A stretch of 15,573 nt of DNA from QPJE01 sp051747745 (GCA_051747745.1 JBNJGL010000055.1:1-15573); one strand, 5' to 3'; shown: positions 5,746-13,615, numbered from the stretch's first letter. Numbers and translations are program-made. Notes: generated by a model from the letters alone, not told the origin.

Positions 5746-7685
5746 CTGTACTTTTCTTTAAGGATCCCTTTATTATATGCCTCGAGAAGATCCATCAGAT
5801 CCTTAATATCTGATTTTAAACTTCTACCTATATCTGTATCTTCAATTTTCTGTCTGCCGACAAATTCCACCACCCTTATAGAAGAAACATTACTGCCCTG
5901 TCCATCAATTACCTCTTCTTTAGAAATAAATGGTTCATGAGATATTATCCTCATTTCATCTGAACTATAAATAAGAGTATAACCGGCTATCCCTGTCTTC
6001 TTCTGATATGCTGCCGAAATACCTCCATCTATAACAAGCAGTTTCCCGTTACCCTTTATCGGGCTTTCCCCCTGTTTTTCTTTGACAGGTGTATGTCCAT
6101 TAATAATATGACCTGTTTCTGGATCAAGTCCAAAATCACCTAATATCATATTACAGATATCTTCATTTTCCCTCAACCTGTAGTAGGGATTTTCTTTTTC
6201 TCTGTAAAGAGAATTATCATCTGTAAAATAACGGCAGAAAGTTGTCATCTTGTCTTTCCCAAAAAGTGGAGAAAATTCTCCGCGCCACAGATACCACAGC
6301 CAGTCCCTGTAATCTTTTTCTTCATATTTGTATGAATAACTTCTGCGCACTATATCATCAAAAAAGTCCATCAGATCTTTCCCACTGTATTTTTTGCCCT
6401 CTATTTTTAGAGAAGCAAAATCCCCAGTTTCTGTCAATGGTACACAGCCGTGATAAAGTAAATTTCCATTATACTTAAGATACATGCTTCCATTATTAAA
6501 TAAAAAGCGTATATCCTCCTGTAATTTATCATTATTTTTGAATGAATTACTTAACTGATCTATTACCTTTTTTTCTTCCTGATTAAGCTCATATGGGTTT
6601 TCAGGATCTATTGTCGGGAAACTGTTATCTGTGAGTTTATATTCTTCCCCCTCTAAAGTAATTACACCTTTTTGATAATCTATCTTATCTAAATATAAAG
6701 CTTCGTTCATATTGAACTCAGTTCTTTTTTTGATTAAATTACCCTCAAGTTTAAACTGTATTACTGCAGCAGCTTTCTGCATTTGAGATGTAACAGCCTC
6801 TTCCTTTTTTTCTAATTCTCGGTCTATAAGTTTAGGATGAAAATCCTTATAAATATCTTCACCGTAAACATTCATGGCAAGTCTTGCCAGAGGCCGCATA
6901 TTGATTCCATAACCTTCTTCTAAAAGTTCCAGATTTCCATATCTCAGAGAGATTCTAACCGCAGTTGCCACCAGAGCCTTCTGCCCCAGGCCGGCTCCCA
7001 TCCAGAGAATATCGTGGTTTCCCCACTGGATATCGCAGTTGTGATGTGCCTTCAATTCTTCTAAAATCATGTGGGGATCAGGACCCCGATCAAATATATC
7101 ACCTATTATATGCAGTGTATCAACGGTAAATGTCTGTATAAGTTCTGAAAGTGACTCAATAAAATTTTCTGCCTGACCTATATCGATAATTGTAGCAATA
7201 ATCTGGTCATGATATTCTTTTTTGTTCTGATCATCTTCTGTCAAATGCAGCAGCTCTTCCAGTATATAGGCAAATTCTTCCGGTAGTGCTTTTCTAACTT
7301 TAGAACGGGTATATATTGAAGAAACTTCCCGGCAGAGTTTAATTATTCTATTAAGTGAATTTTTATACCAGCCGTGACTGAGCCTGTCCTCTTCCTTAAG
7401 GCTGTCAAGCTTTTCTTCTGGATAAAAAATCAGAGCTGCAAGTTCTTCTCTTTCTGACTGATTAAGCTCATCTGTAAAAATACCGTCAATTTTAAATTTT
7501 ATTAATCCAGATGCAGTTCTAAGCATATGCTGAAATGCCTCATGCTCTCCATGCAGATCTGTTAAAAAATGTTCGGTGCTTTTAGGTAAATTCAGTATCG
7601 CCTTTAAATTTATAATCTCTGTACTGACAGAAGGAACATTGGGAAATTTAGTTGCCAAAAGTTTTAAATAATCGATATCTTTCAT
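5742..7685 (-). CDS. fbp: Fructose-1,6-bisphosphatase, class III
   Basis: Cytoplasmic Mn2+-dependent enzyme hydrolysing fructose 1,6-bisphosphate to fructose 6-phosphate in gluconeogenesis. The 647-residue length is close to the Bacillus subtilis Fbp of about 670. The calcineurin-like metallophosphatase motifs are all present: TDLHGEHE (42-49), GDIFDRG (195-201), WGNHD (221-225) and a later INGHTPVKE (about 528-536) followed by a VIDGG motif. The large insert between GNHD and INGH is normal for class III. ATG 7685 is preceded by a GGTGAGG site that overlaps the TGA of the upstream DUF1385 gene, leaving only 4 nt between genes, so translational coupling is likely. It is the last gene of a four-gene leftward cluster. 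No terminator separates it from the convergent DUF3159-like gene: the two stop codons overlap by two bases. Confidence 0.96.
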   Translation of the reverse strand: MKDIDYLKLLATKFPNVPSVSTEIINLKAILNLPKSTEHFLTDLHGEHEAFQHMLRTASGLIKFKIDGIFTDELNQSEREELAALIFYPEEKLDSLKEEDRLSHGWYKNSLNRIIKLCREVSSIYTRSKVRKALPEEFAYILEELLHLTEDDQNKKEYHDQIIATIIDIGQAENFIESLSELIQTFTVDTLHIIGDIFDRGPDPHMILEELKAHHNCDIQWGNHDILWMGAGLGQKALVATAVRISLRYGNLELLEEGYGINMRPLARLAMNVYGEDIYKDFHPKLIDRELEKKEEAVTSQMQKAAAVIQFKLEGNLIKKRTEFNMNEALYLDKIDYQKGVITLEGEEYKLTDNSFPTIDPENPYELNQEEKKVIDQLSNSFKNNDKLQEDIRFLFNNGSMYLKYNGNLLYHGCVPLTETGDFASLKIEGKKYSGKDLMDFFDDIVRRSYSYKYEEKDYRDWLWYLWRGEFSPLFGKDKMTTFCRYFTDDNSLYREKENPYYRLRENEDICNMILGDFGLDPETGHIINGHTPVKEKQGESPIKGNGKLLVIDGGISAAYQKKTGIAGYTLIYSSDEMRIISHEPFISKEEVIDGQGSNVSSIRVVEFVGRQKIEDTDIGRSLKSDIKDLMDLLEAYNKGILKEKYS

Positions 7686-7689
7686 TTCC

Positions 7690-8424
7690 TCACCTGCTTT
7701 CTGACGTTAAAACTCTGAGTGCTGCCTCGGCAGCTTTAAGCTGCCTTTCTTCCGGTTCCCGGGCAAATATCCTCTGAAAAAAGGAAGGTATAAAAAGCAG
7801 CTTCTCTGGAGTTAACTTCATAATTTCATACGCTATTCCCAGAAAGAAAATCTCCTGGATAAAAAAGTGGATTCCAATATTGAAAAATCCTGATATAAAT
7901 GTGATCAGCAGATAATAAAAAACGATATTACTTCCACACCTTTTGTGGATGCGGGAATAATCGGCTATCTCTCCCTCTGATCCATTTTCATAATAATTTA
8001 CAGCCTTATGTTCTGCTCCATGAAATTTGAGAACTTCAGATACAGTACTCTTAAATAAGAGGATCAAAATTAGAGGAATTGAAAAATAGATTAAAAAGAA
8101 AATTTCTTTAAATCCTTCTCCAGCAGATTCAGGAATAGTAAAAAAAGCGATATCTGCTGCCAGAATGAGAAAGACAAACCAGTATTTTTTGGGCTCCTTA
8201 AATACTTCTTTTAAGAACTCCCGCAGAGCAAAAAATAGGGCAGCAATCCCCCTTAAAATAGGTATCTTTTTAAGATATTTAAAATAATCATTCTGTTTGA
8301 CTGAAGAAATACTTATCTGCAGATTATCATCCTGATCATAAAATGCCTTAACAGATCTTCTGCTGTCCATAAGGCGCACACCGTTTTTATATGCGCGCCC
8401 ACCGATATTTTCTTTATCACTCAT
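7690..8424 (-). CDS. DUF1385 (YqhQ-like) membrane protein
   Basis: A 244-residue integral membrane protein. The DUF1385 signature is clear in FHGAEHKAVNYYENG (134-148) and SRIHKRCGSN (157-166). The family's N-terminal GGqAVieGVmM motif is present in diverged form as GGRAYKNGVRLMD (8-20). Membrane segments are at about 82-98, 106-124 and 166-190, with a further hydrophobic stretch near 191-203. The biochemical role of the family is not established. ATG 8424 overlaps the end of the threonine synthase gene by 8 nt; the nearest Shine-Dalgarno (GAGGAG) is 11 nt upstream, so expression probably depends on coupling. The diverged N-terminal motif suggests it may be a second, specialised copy rather than the canonical YqhQ orthologue (inference). 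Confidence 0.88.
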   Translation of the reverse strand: MSDKENIGGRAYKNGVRLMDSRRSVKAFYDQDDNLQISISSVKQNDYFKYLKKIPILRGIAALFFALREFLKEVFKEPKKYWFVFLILAADIAFFTIPESAGEGFKEIFFLIYFSIPLILILLFKSTVSEVLKFHGAEHKAVNYYENGSEGEIADYSRIHKRCGSNIVFYYLLITFISGFFNIGIHFFIQEIFFLGIAYEIMKLTPEKLLFIPSFFQRIFAREPEERQLKAAEAALRVLTSESR

Positions 8425-9640
8425 CAGCCGTCATCCACTCCTCAATATTATCCAGATCAACTTTATTTATATTAAATGTGTAATCTTTAACAGCCTCCAG
8501 ATCTTTCAGCCCGGATCCGGTTAACATAAGCAGCACCTTTTTACTGTCTTTAATTTTACCCTTTTCTATCAGCTGTTTTACTGCAGCGGCTGTAGTGGCA
8601 GAAGCAGCCTCAACAAAAAGACCATCTTCTGCAGTAGCTTTTTGAGCTCTAACTATATCCTCTTCACTGATATCTTCCACATACCATCCATATTGATAGG
8701 CTTTTTCTATTATTTCCCTGCCTCCATACGGGCTGCCGGTGGTTATAGCTTCAGCAATACTCGTTTTATTTAAGGCCGGGATGATATCTTTCCTGCCCTG
8801 CTTTACAGCGGCAGCTATAGGATTAATGTTTTTCGACTGTACAGCTATCATTTTAGGCAGTTTTTCTATAATAGAAGCTTCCTTTAATTCCCTGAACCCC
8901 TTAAATATTCCCCGTATATGGCCGCAGGCAGAAGTTGGTACAGCAATATAGTCAGGAAGATTGCCATCTGTCTGTTCAAACAGCTCAAAAGCAGTTGACT
9001 TGTATCCTTCCACTCGAATCGGTCCATTTCCGGAAACAACCCTCAGCCCCAGTTTTTCCGCTCTATTAAGTATCTTTTTTTTCATATCAGAATAATTGTC
9101 TGTCTTTATTTTGAAAATCTCTGCACCATGTATTCCGATAGCTGAAATTTTTTCTTCTGGTGTATAGTGGGGCAGAAAAACCACTGTTTTGAGGTCGGCC
9201 CTGCTGCCATATGCTGCAGTGGAATTACCCATGTTTCCGGTCGATATTGTCGCCGTTACTGATTCATTAAGTGCTTTTGCAAAACAAATACAGCTAAAAG
9301 TTCCTCTATCTTTAAAACTCCAGGTTGGGTTCTGTGTTTCATTTTTTAGAAAAATATTATCTGATCCACAGTAATTTTTAAGTGTACTACCGGCTTCAAT
9401 AAGAGATGTATTGCCTTCTCCCAGAGAATAGTATGTATCAATATCTTCAAAAGGAAAAAAATCAGCAAACCTCTCCCAGACTGTTTTACCACTCCTTATT
9501 TTCGCATTTTTTAAATTGGGTATTACAACTTCCAGTGGATCTCCTCTGTCTGACCATTCTCTTATCCTTGTTATCGGATATTTCTCATCAGTTTCTTCAG
9601 CAAATACAGATTTTAAATAAACATCAGATTTAAGTTTAAT
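8417..9640 (-). CDS. thrC: Threonine synthase, probable ATT start
   Basis: PLP-dependent enzyme converting O-phosphohomoserine to threonine. My own translation of the minus strand shows the frame open from 9640 to 8417 (407 residues). The N-terminal domain carries LGEGNTSL (73-80), FLKNETQNPTWSFKDRGT (97-114, with the PLP lysine at 110) and STGN (133-136), joining directly to MGNSTAAYGSR; near the C-terminus is LTGSGLKD, another threonine-synthase hallmark. The first ATG (9232) would start beyond the PLP lysine, so it cannot be the true start of a working enzyme. Upstream in frame there is no ATG, GTG or TTG, and a TAA sits at 9643-9641. ATT (9640-9638), 7 nt after a run of eight G, is the best start candidate; otherwise the gene has lost its start codon. 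It overlaps the DUF1385 gene by 8 nt and follows the amidohydrolase after 78 bp. Confidence 0.85.
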   Translation of the reverse strand: MKLKSDVYLKSVFAEETDEKYPITRIREWSDRGDPLEVVIPNLKNAKIRSGKTVWERFADFFPFEDIDTYYSLGEGNTSLIEAGSTLKNYCGSDNIFLKNETQNPTWSFKDRGTFSCICFAKALNESVTATISTGNMGNSTAAYGSRADLKTVVFLPHYTPEEKISAIGIHGAEIFKIKTDNYSDMKKKILNRAEKLGLRVVSGNGPIRVEGYKSTAFELFEQTDGNLPDYIAVPTSACGHIRGIFKGFRELKEASIIEKLPKMIAVQSKNINPIAAAVKQGRKDIIPALNKTSIAEAITTGSPYGGREIIEKAYQYGWYVEDISEEDIVRAQKATAEDGLFVEAASATTAAAVKQLIEKGKIKDSKKVLLMLTGSGLKDLEAVKDYTFNINKVDLDNIEEWMTADE

Positions 9641-9644
9641 TTAA

Positions 9645-9656
9645 CTTCCCCCCCCT
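9645..9656 (-). promoter_or_regulatory. Poly-G ribosome-site candidate for threonine synthase
   Basis: Minus-strand run of eight G (9655-9648), 7 nt before the candidate ATT start. G5 can pair with the anti-Shine-Dalgarno CCUCC through one G-U pair, so it can serve as a ribosome site. As a homopolymer it is also prone to length change. Confidence 0.5.
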
Positions 9657-9718
9657 GCTCAGCTCAGACTGCAGACTTCAACAACTTTTTTAAAATCAAA
9701 GCTTTTCAAATATTTATC

Positions 9719-10918
9719 CTAAGTCAGACCACAGTCTGTCATTACTTTTTTACCTTTAAGGTAAACTGCATCAATTTCAAATATATCTTCTATATTTTCA
9801 TCAGGTCTACCACTGCAGACCAGCATATCGGCTTCTTTACCGACAGCTATAGAACCGATTCTGTCCTCTATACCCATCAGCTCTGCTCCCCCCATTGTAG
9901 AAACTCTAACTGCTTCCATGGGAGAAAGTCCAGCCTCAACCATCATCTTCAGCTCATATGAGTTCTTACCGTGCAGATTAAACGGTGTACCGGCATCTGT
10001 GCCCATAGCTATTTTTACACCTGCATGATATGCCTTCTGAAAGCTCTTTTTGTGGGCTTCCATTGTTCTTTCTGCTTTTTCTACCGCATATTTCGGGATT
10101 CCTGCTTCTACACCATTTTCTACTATCCAGTAAGGTGCAGCCAGTGTTGCCACCATATAAACATCATTTTCAATCATTAATTCTACTGCTTCATCATCCA
10201 GAAAAAAGCCGTGTTCTATAGAATCTATACCGGCTCTCAGGGCATTCTTTATTCCTTCAGTTCCCTGGGCATGTGTCGCAGTTTTACGTCCAGCCTTATG
10301 GGCCTCTTCTATAGCTGCTCTCAGTTCCTCTTCGGTCAGCTGTGGTGAACCCGGTTCTACTCCTTCTGTCATAACACCACCTGTAGCCATAACCTTAATC
10401 ACATCTGCTCCTCTTTTAAGCTGCTCTCTGGCGGCTTTTCTGCATTCAGCAGGTCCATCTGCCTCTCTGCCCATATCGTGGCCGTGTCCACCTGTCATGG
10501 TGATTACTTTTCCTGCTGCCTGCATTCTCGGGCCCAGAACCAATCCACTGTTAACAGCATCTCTCAAGCCGAGATCAAGAAAATCAATTCCACCTACATC
10601 TCTTACTGCAACAATTCCAGCAGCAAGGGTCTTTTTTAAGTGTTCGGCCCCTTTTAATGTTAAAAGTGACTGAGAATCTGCCAGAGCAGAATTTGTCGGA
10701 TTTGACGAAGCATCCAGCAGTGCATGTATATGTGCATCAACAAGTCCAGGCAGAACTGTTTTCCCTTTTAAATCATTAACTTCTGCACCTTCCGGAATTT
10801 TAGTATCTGCACCTCCTACAGCTGCAAAAACTCCATCTTCCACTACAATTACCGCATCTTCTACTACTCTTCCATTCTCTACATCCAGCAGACGCATTCC
10901 CTTATAAACTTTTTTCAT
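9719..10918 (-). CDS. Metal-dependent amidohydrolase (imidazolonepropionase/prolidase-like)
   Basis: A 399-residue amidohydrolase-superfamily enzyme, probably cytoplasmic, cleaving an amide or peptide-like bond. Seen: an N-terminal beta-sandwich segment (1-55), HxH metal ligands in VDAHIHA (60-66), a candidate carboxylated lysine in IKVMATGG (Lys175), His216 in ATHAQG, His236 in SIEHGF and Asp308 in MGTDAGTP. This full set fits the subgroup that includes imidazolonepropionase-like and Xaa-Pro-cleaving enzymes; the substrate cannot be read from sequence. Start: AAGGAGG lies 11 nt before ATG 10918 and 5 nt before an in-frame GTG at 10924, so either start is possible. A 34-residue longer frame from 11020 is rejected because it runs through the promoter. 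First gene of the leftward cluster ending in fbp. Confidence 0.9.
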   Translation of the reverse strand: MKKVYKGMRLLDVENGRVVEDAVIVVEDGVFAAVGGADTKIPEGAEVNDLKGKTVLPGLVDAHIHALLDASSNPTNSALADSQSLLTLKGAEHLKKTLAAGIVAVRDVGGIDFLDLGLRDAVNSGLVLGPRMQAAGKVITMTGGHGHDMGREADGPAECRKAAREQLKRGADVIKVMATGGVMTEGVEPGSPQLTEEELRAAIEEAHKAGRKTATHAQGTEGIKNALRAGIDSIEHGFFLDDEAVELMIENDVYMVATLAAPYWIVENGVEAGIPKYAVEKAERTMEAHKKSFQKAYHAGVKIAMGTDAGTPFNLHGKNSYELKMMVEAGLSPMEAVRVSTMGGAELMGIEDRIGSIAVGKEADMLVCSGRPDENIEDIFEIDAVYLKGKKVMTDCGLT

Positions 10919-10942
10919 TCTCACTACTACCTCCTTAGATTT

Positions 10943-11008
10943 TCCTGTCAGCTTTATATAATAAACAGGATTAACGAATATTTTAAATATTTGTTGAAAA
11001 TTATACCA
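10943..11008 (-). promoter_or_regulatory. Promoter and leader of the amidohydrolase cluster
   Basis: On the minus strand TGGTATAAT (11008-11000) is a perfect extended -10. A second TATAAT lies 10 bp upstream (11015-11010). The -35 is weak (TTTAAA). The leader of about 75 nt contains the inverted pair CCTGT/ACAGG, with a 16-nt loop, just before AAGGAGG; this could be an operator or a weak RNA stem. Confidence 0.6.
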
Positions 11009-11057
11009 CATTATACCCAACTTTTAAATATTAAAAGAACATTTATTATTTTTAGAC

Positions 11058-11088
11058 AGCTTCTCCACTTTTAAATTATACTTTAGAT
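11058..11088 (-). promoter_or_regulatory. Promoter-like repeat, copy C
   Basis: Third copy of the sequence seen at 2510-2558 and 2653-2696, in the same orientation. On the minus strand: TATAAT (11080-11075), TTAAAAG, then TGGAGAAGCT. It is 160 bp upstream of the amidohydrolase start, so it could be a distal promoter for that cluster. Confidence 0.4.
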
Positions 11089-11109
11089 TTCCTGAATAAT
11101 CTTGACCCT

Positions 11110-11130
11110 CCTCGGGGCAAGCCCACGAGG
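11110..11130. repeat. GC-rich palindrome
   Basis: CCTCG (11110-11114) and CGAGG (11126-11130) enclose GGGC/GCCC (11115-11118, 11121-11124), giving a 9-bp stem with one bulged A and a tiny AA loop. It is much more GC-rich than its surroundings and has no T run, so it is not a standard terminator. Hairpins of this kind occur in short mobile or extragenic palindromic elements. Confidence 0.5.
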
Positions 11131-11405
11131 TTTACTAGCAGACTATAACTTCTATCACTACTTTATATTTACAGAACCAGGTGCTGAATTTTAATATATA
11201 TTCAAAAAAATCAAAATGATTAAAAATGAAATTAGAAATTTTACATTTTCATTTTTTATTCAGCACAGATATATCAAAAAAGTAGAGAAATAACAAAAAA
11301 ATATAGATATTTTAATTTTATCTATCTAAAAATGATTTAATTTAAAATAATTGCAGTTTAAAAGCAATTTATTACTATTTTTCGCAAAAAAATATTCTTT
11401 ACCAT
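11131..11405. other. AT-rich spacer upstream of glutamate dehydrogenase
   Basis: About 270 bp of very AT-rich DNA between the GC-rich palindrome and the gdhA promoter. I see no open frame of useful length, no RNA gene and no clear repeat. Its A/T tracts could bend DNA or bind a regulator. Confidence 0.4.
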
Positions 11406-11412
11406 TGAATTC

Positions 11413-11438
11413 TTGCGCAAAATATAATAGTATATAAT
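11413..11438 (+). promoter_or_regulatory. Probable gdhA promoter
   Basis: Two TATAAT boxes (11423-11428 and 11433-11438) precede gdhA by 70-85 bp. No good -35 stands at the right distance: TTGAAT (11405-11410) and TTGCGC (11413-11418) are both off-spacing. A weak -35 often means activator dependence, which would suit a nitrogen-metabolism gene (inference). Confidence 0.45.
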
Positions 11439-11508
11439 TTAGGAGAATTTTTTTGCTGGAAACAGCATATTTTTTAATTTAATAACTTAATAAATAGGAG
11501 TGAGCATT

Positions 11509-12867
11509 ATGAGTAGTGTAAACAGTATGGATGGTTATGCAGGCAGAGTTTTTGAAACAGTAAAAAAGAGAAATCCGGGTGAACCAGAATTTCACCAGGC
11601 TGTTGAGGAAGTACTTCTTTCTCTTGAACCTGTACTGAAAAAGCATCCTGAATACGAAGAAAATGGTATTTTAGAGCGTCTTGTAGAACCGGAAAGACAG
11701 ATATTATTCAGAGTTCCCTGGATTGATGATGAAGGAAAAGTTCGTGTAAACAGAGGCTACAGAGTGCAGTTCAACAGTGCCCTGGGTCCATATAAAGGTG
11801 GGTTGAGGTTCCACCCAACTGTGTATTCCGGGATTATTAAATTTCTTGGATTTGAACAGACTTTCAAAAACGCCCTTACCGGCCGCCCTATTGGTGGAGG
11901 CAAAGGAGGCAGTGATTTTAATCCCAAAGGAAAATCAGATGGAGAAATTATGAGATTCTGCCAGAGCTTTATGACCGAACTTTCCCATCATATCGGTGAT
12001 AAAACAGATATTCCCGCCGGTGATATTGGAGTGGGGAAAAGAGAGATTGGTTATCTCTTTGGTCAGTACAAAAGAATGAAAAAAAGATATGAGGCCGGTA
12101 TCCTGACTGGTAAAGGTCTGGGCTGGAACGGCAGTCTTGTCAGAACAGAATCAACCGGTTATGGTCTAATTTACATATTAAATGAAATGTTAAAAGATAA
12201 TGGAGAAAGTCTGGAAGGAAAGAAATTACTCATTTCCGGTTCAGGAAATGTGGCCCTACATGCCTGTGAAAAGGCCAAAGAATTTGGAGCAGAAGTTGTT
12301 GCCATGAGTGATTCCAACTGCTGTGTTTATGATGAAGATGGTATAGATTTAGAAACTGTAAGAGAAATTAAACAGACACACACAGGCAGAATTGGAGAAT
12401 ATCTGGAAGAAACACCTGAAGCAAAAAGGCTGGACAGATGTGCTGATATCTGGACTATCCCCTGTGATATAGCACTTCCCTGTGCAACACAGAATGAAAT
12501 AGACGAAAAATCAGCAAAAAAACTGGTGGAAAACGGTGTTATGATGGTGGCAGAAGGATCCAATATGCCTCTTACACCTGAAGCAATAGATGTTATTCAA
12601 AATAATGATGTGCTTTATATTCCCGGTAAAGCAGCTAATGCTGGTGGGGTAGCCACTTCCGCACTTGAAATGACACAGAATGCAATGTTTGACAGCTGGA
12701 CATTTGAAGAAGTTGATATAAAGCTGCAGCAGATAATGGTAAATATATATCGGCATATTACAGAAATTGCTGCTGAATATGATATGGAAGGAAATCTTAT
12801 TGCAGGTGCAAATATTGCCTCATTTTTGAAGGTTGCAGATGCAATGCTAGATCAGGGAGTTATTTAA
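11509..12867 (+). CDS. gdhA: Glutamate dehydrogenase, NADP-type
   Basis: Cytoplasmic enzyme interconverting 2-oxoglutarate plus ammonium and glutamate. The 452-residue product is close in length to, and very like, Escherichia coli GdhA. Seen: GPYKGGLRFHP (93-103, substrate lysine), KFLGFEQTFKNAL (111-123), GGGKGGSDF (129-137, catalytic lysine at 132), PAGDIGVG (169-176, catalytic Asp172), Rossmann motif SGSGNVA (243-249) and a C-terminal GANIA-KVADAML-QGVI segment as in E. coli. The hexameric NADP-type family assignment is firm; coenzyme preference is by family. ATG 11509 has AGGAG 8 nt upstream; an in-frame GTG at 11500 overlaps that site and is rejected. It is monocistronic, with a strong terminator downstream. 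Confidence 0.97.
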   Translation: MSSVNSMDGYAGRVFETVKKRNPGEPEFHQAVEEVLLSLEPVLKKHPEYEENGILERLVEPERQILFRVPWIDDEGKVRVNRGYRVQFNSALGPYKGGLRFHPTVYSGIIKFLGFEQTFKNALTGRPIGGGKGGSDFNPKGKSDGEIMRFCQSFMTELSHHIGDKTDIPAGDIGVGKREIGYLFGQYKRMKKRYEAGILTGKGLGWNGSLVRTESTGYGLIYILNEMLKDNGESLEGKKLLISGSGNVALHACEKAKEFGAEVVAMSDSNCCVYDEDGIDLETVREIKQTHTGRIGEYLEETPEAKRLDRCADIWTIPCDIALPCATQNEIDEKSAKKLVENGVMMVAEGSNMPLTPEAIDVIQNNDVLYIPGKAANAGGVATSALEMTQNAMFDSWTFEEVDIKLQQIMVNIYRHITEIAAEYDMEGNLIAGANIASFLKVADAMLDQGVI

Positions 12868-12962
12868 TCCAGACAGGTCAAAATTGTCAATTGGTGAGAA
12901 ATCAGGATCTTAATAGCCTAATAAAATTCTTATACAGAGCATCTGAAAAAAATATTTAATCT

Positions 12963-13007
12963 AAACTCCCCTAAATCAACTGATAGATTTAGAGGGAGTT
13001 TTCTTTT
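12963..13007 (+). terminator. Intrinsic terminator of gdhA
   Basis: AAACTCCC plus CTAAATC (12963-12977) pairs with GATTTAG plus GGGAGTTT (12986-13001) as a 15-bp stem with one bulged base and an 8-nt loop, followed by a T-rich tract (TTTTCTTTTGTTTT). It lies 95 bp after the stop codon. Confidence 0.88.
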
Positions 13008-13096
13008 GTTTTCTTAATTAATTGGGAAATATTATATGTTTTCTATGTTTAAATCCTGATCCAATTATGATAATATAAAATAAGGAGGGTGAAATT

Positions 13097-13597
13097 ATGA
13101 ACAAAATGATCGAAAAATTTGTTAAACAGGAATTCTTTTCTGAAGAAGAAGGAGAATATATTGATTCTGCAATTAAAAGAAAAGAATCAATAGTAGTCTC
13201 AGGTCACAGATCAGCAGGAGTTAGGCCTCTTTTAGCATCATTAATGGCTGCCGCAAAAAAGAGTTTTGAGTGTCAGCAGGTAAAAGGATTTGATGATTTA
13301 GAGACAGATGCCGACTTTTTTTTAATTCCAGGAATCGATGGTATTGATTTTGAAAAACTCATCAGTGAAGCTGCAGCAAAGGAAGATACAGCAGTTATTA
13401 CTATTAAAGAACCGGAACATCCAATTTCTCTAATGAAAATTCTAAGGATGAATTCAAAGGAAGATAAGTCTTTAGGTAAAAAATTCCATACTTTAGATTG
13501 TAAAAAGGAAAATGATGTCCCTTACCTGGATAAAATTACTGAAATTAAGCTGGATGAAAATGGCAAATTACATAGACAGATCTTTGAATCGAAATAG
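13097..13597 (+). CDS. Unrecognised protein with degenerate P-loop
   Basis: A 166-residue soluble protein, start supported by AAGGAGG (13082-13088) 8 nt upstream of ATG. No signal peptide or membrane segment. After an acidic/basic N-terminal helix region (1-30) comes SIVVSGHRSAGVRPLLASLMAAAK (in two parts: strand 31-36, loop 36-44, helix 45-54). It has the shape of a Walker A loop in secretion or pilus ATPases, but the invariant lysine and Ser/Thr are replaced (GHRSAGVR). A later segment (ADFFLIPGIDG, 72-82; EDTAVITIKEPEH) could match the Walker B and following strand. The short length and lost lysine suggest a non-hydrolysing nucleotide-binding relic or a regulatory protein. I do not assign a function. 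It stands alone between two terminators. Confidence 0.75.
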   Translation: MNKMIEKFVKQEFFSEEEGEYIDSAIKRKESIVVSGHRSAGVRPLLASLMAAAKKSFECQQVKGFDDLETDADFFLIPGIDGIDFEKLISEAAAKEDTAVITIKEPEHPISLMKILRMNSKEDKSLGKKFHTLDCKKENDVPYLDKITEIKLDENGKLHRQIFESK

Positions 13598-13615
13598 TAT
13601 AGATTTTTTCTGCCA

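Noticed and set aside
8417..9232. Truncated 271-residue threonine synthase starting at ATG 9232
   Set aside because: This start lies beyond the PLP-binding lysine and no Shine-Dalgarno precedes it; the upstream frame encodes the missing domain.
9189..9633. Rightward frames opposite the threonine synthase N-terminus
   Set aside because: They lie antisense to a continuous leftward frame with threonine synthase motifs, which explains this stretch fully.
9640..9720. Frameshift at the G8 run as the explanation for the missing thrC start
   Set aside because: An in-frame TAA lies between the G run and the ATT codon, so changing the run length cannot connect an upstream start to the gene.
10919..11020. 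34-residue N-terminal extension of the amidohydrolase
   Set aside because: It passes through a TGGTATAAT promoter and AAGGAGG; the segment is low-complexity and the family fold begins at the later start.
12327..12756. Leftward frames inside glutamate dehydrogenase
   Set aside because: Shadow frames of a highly conserved gene on the other strand.
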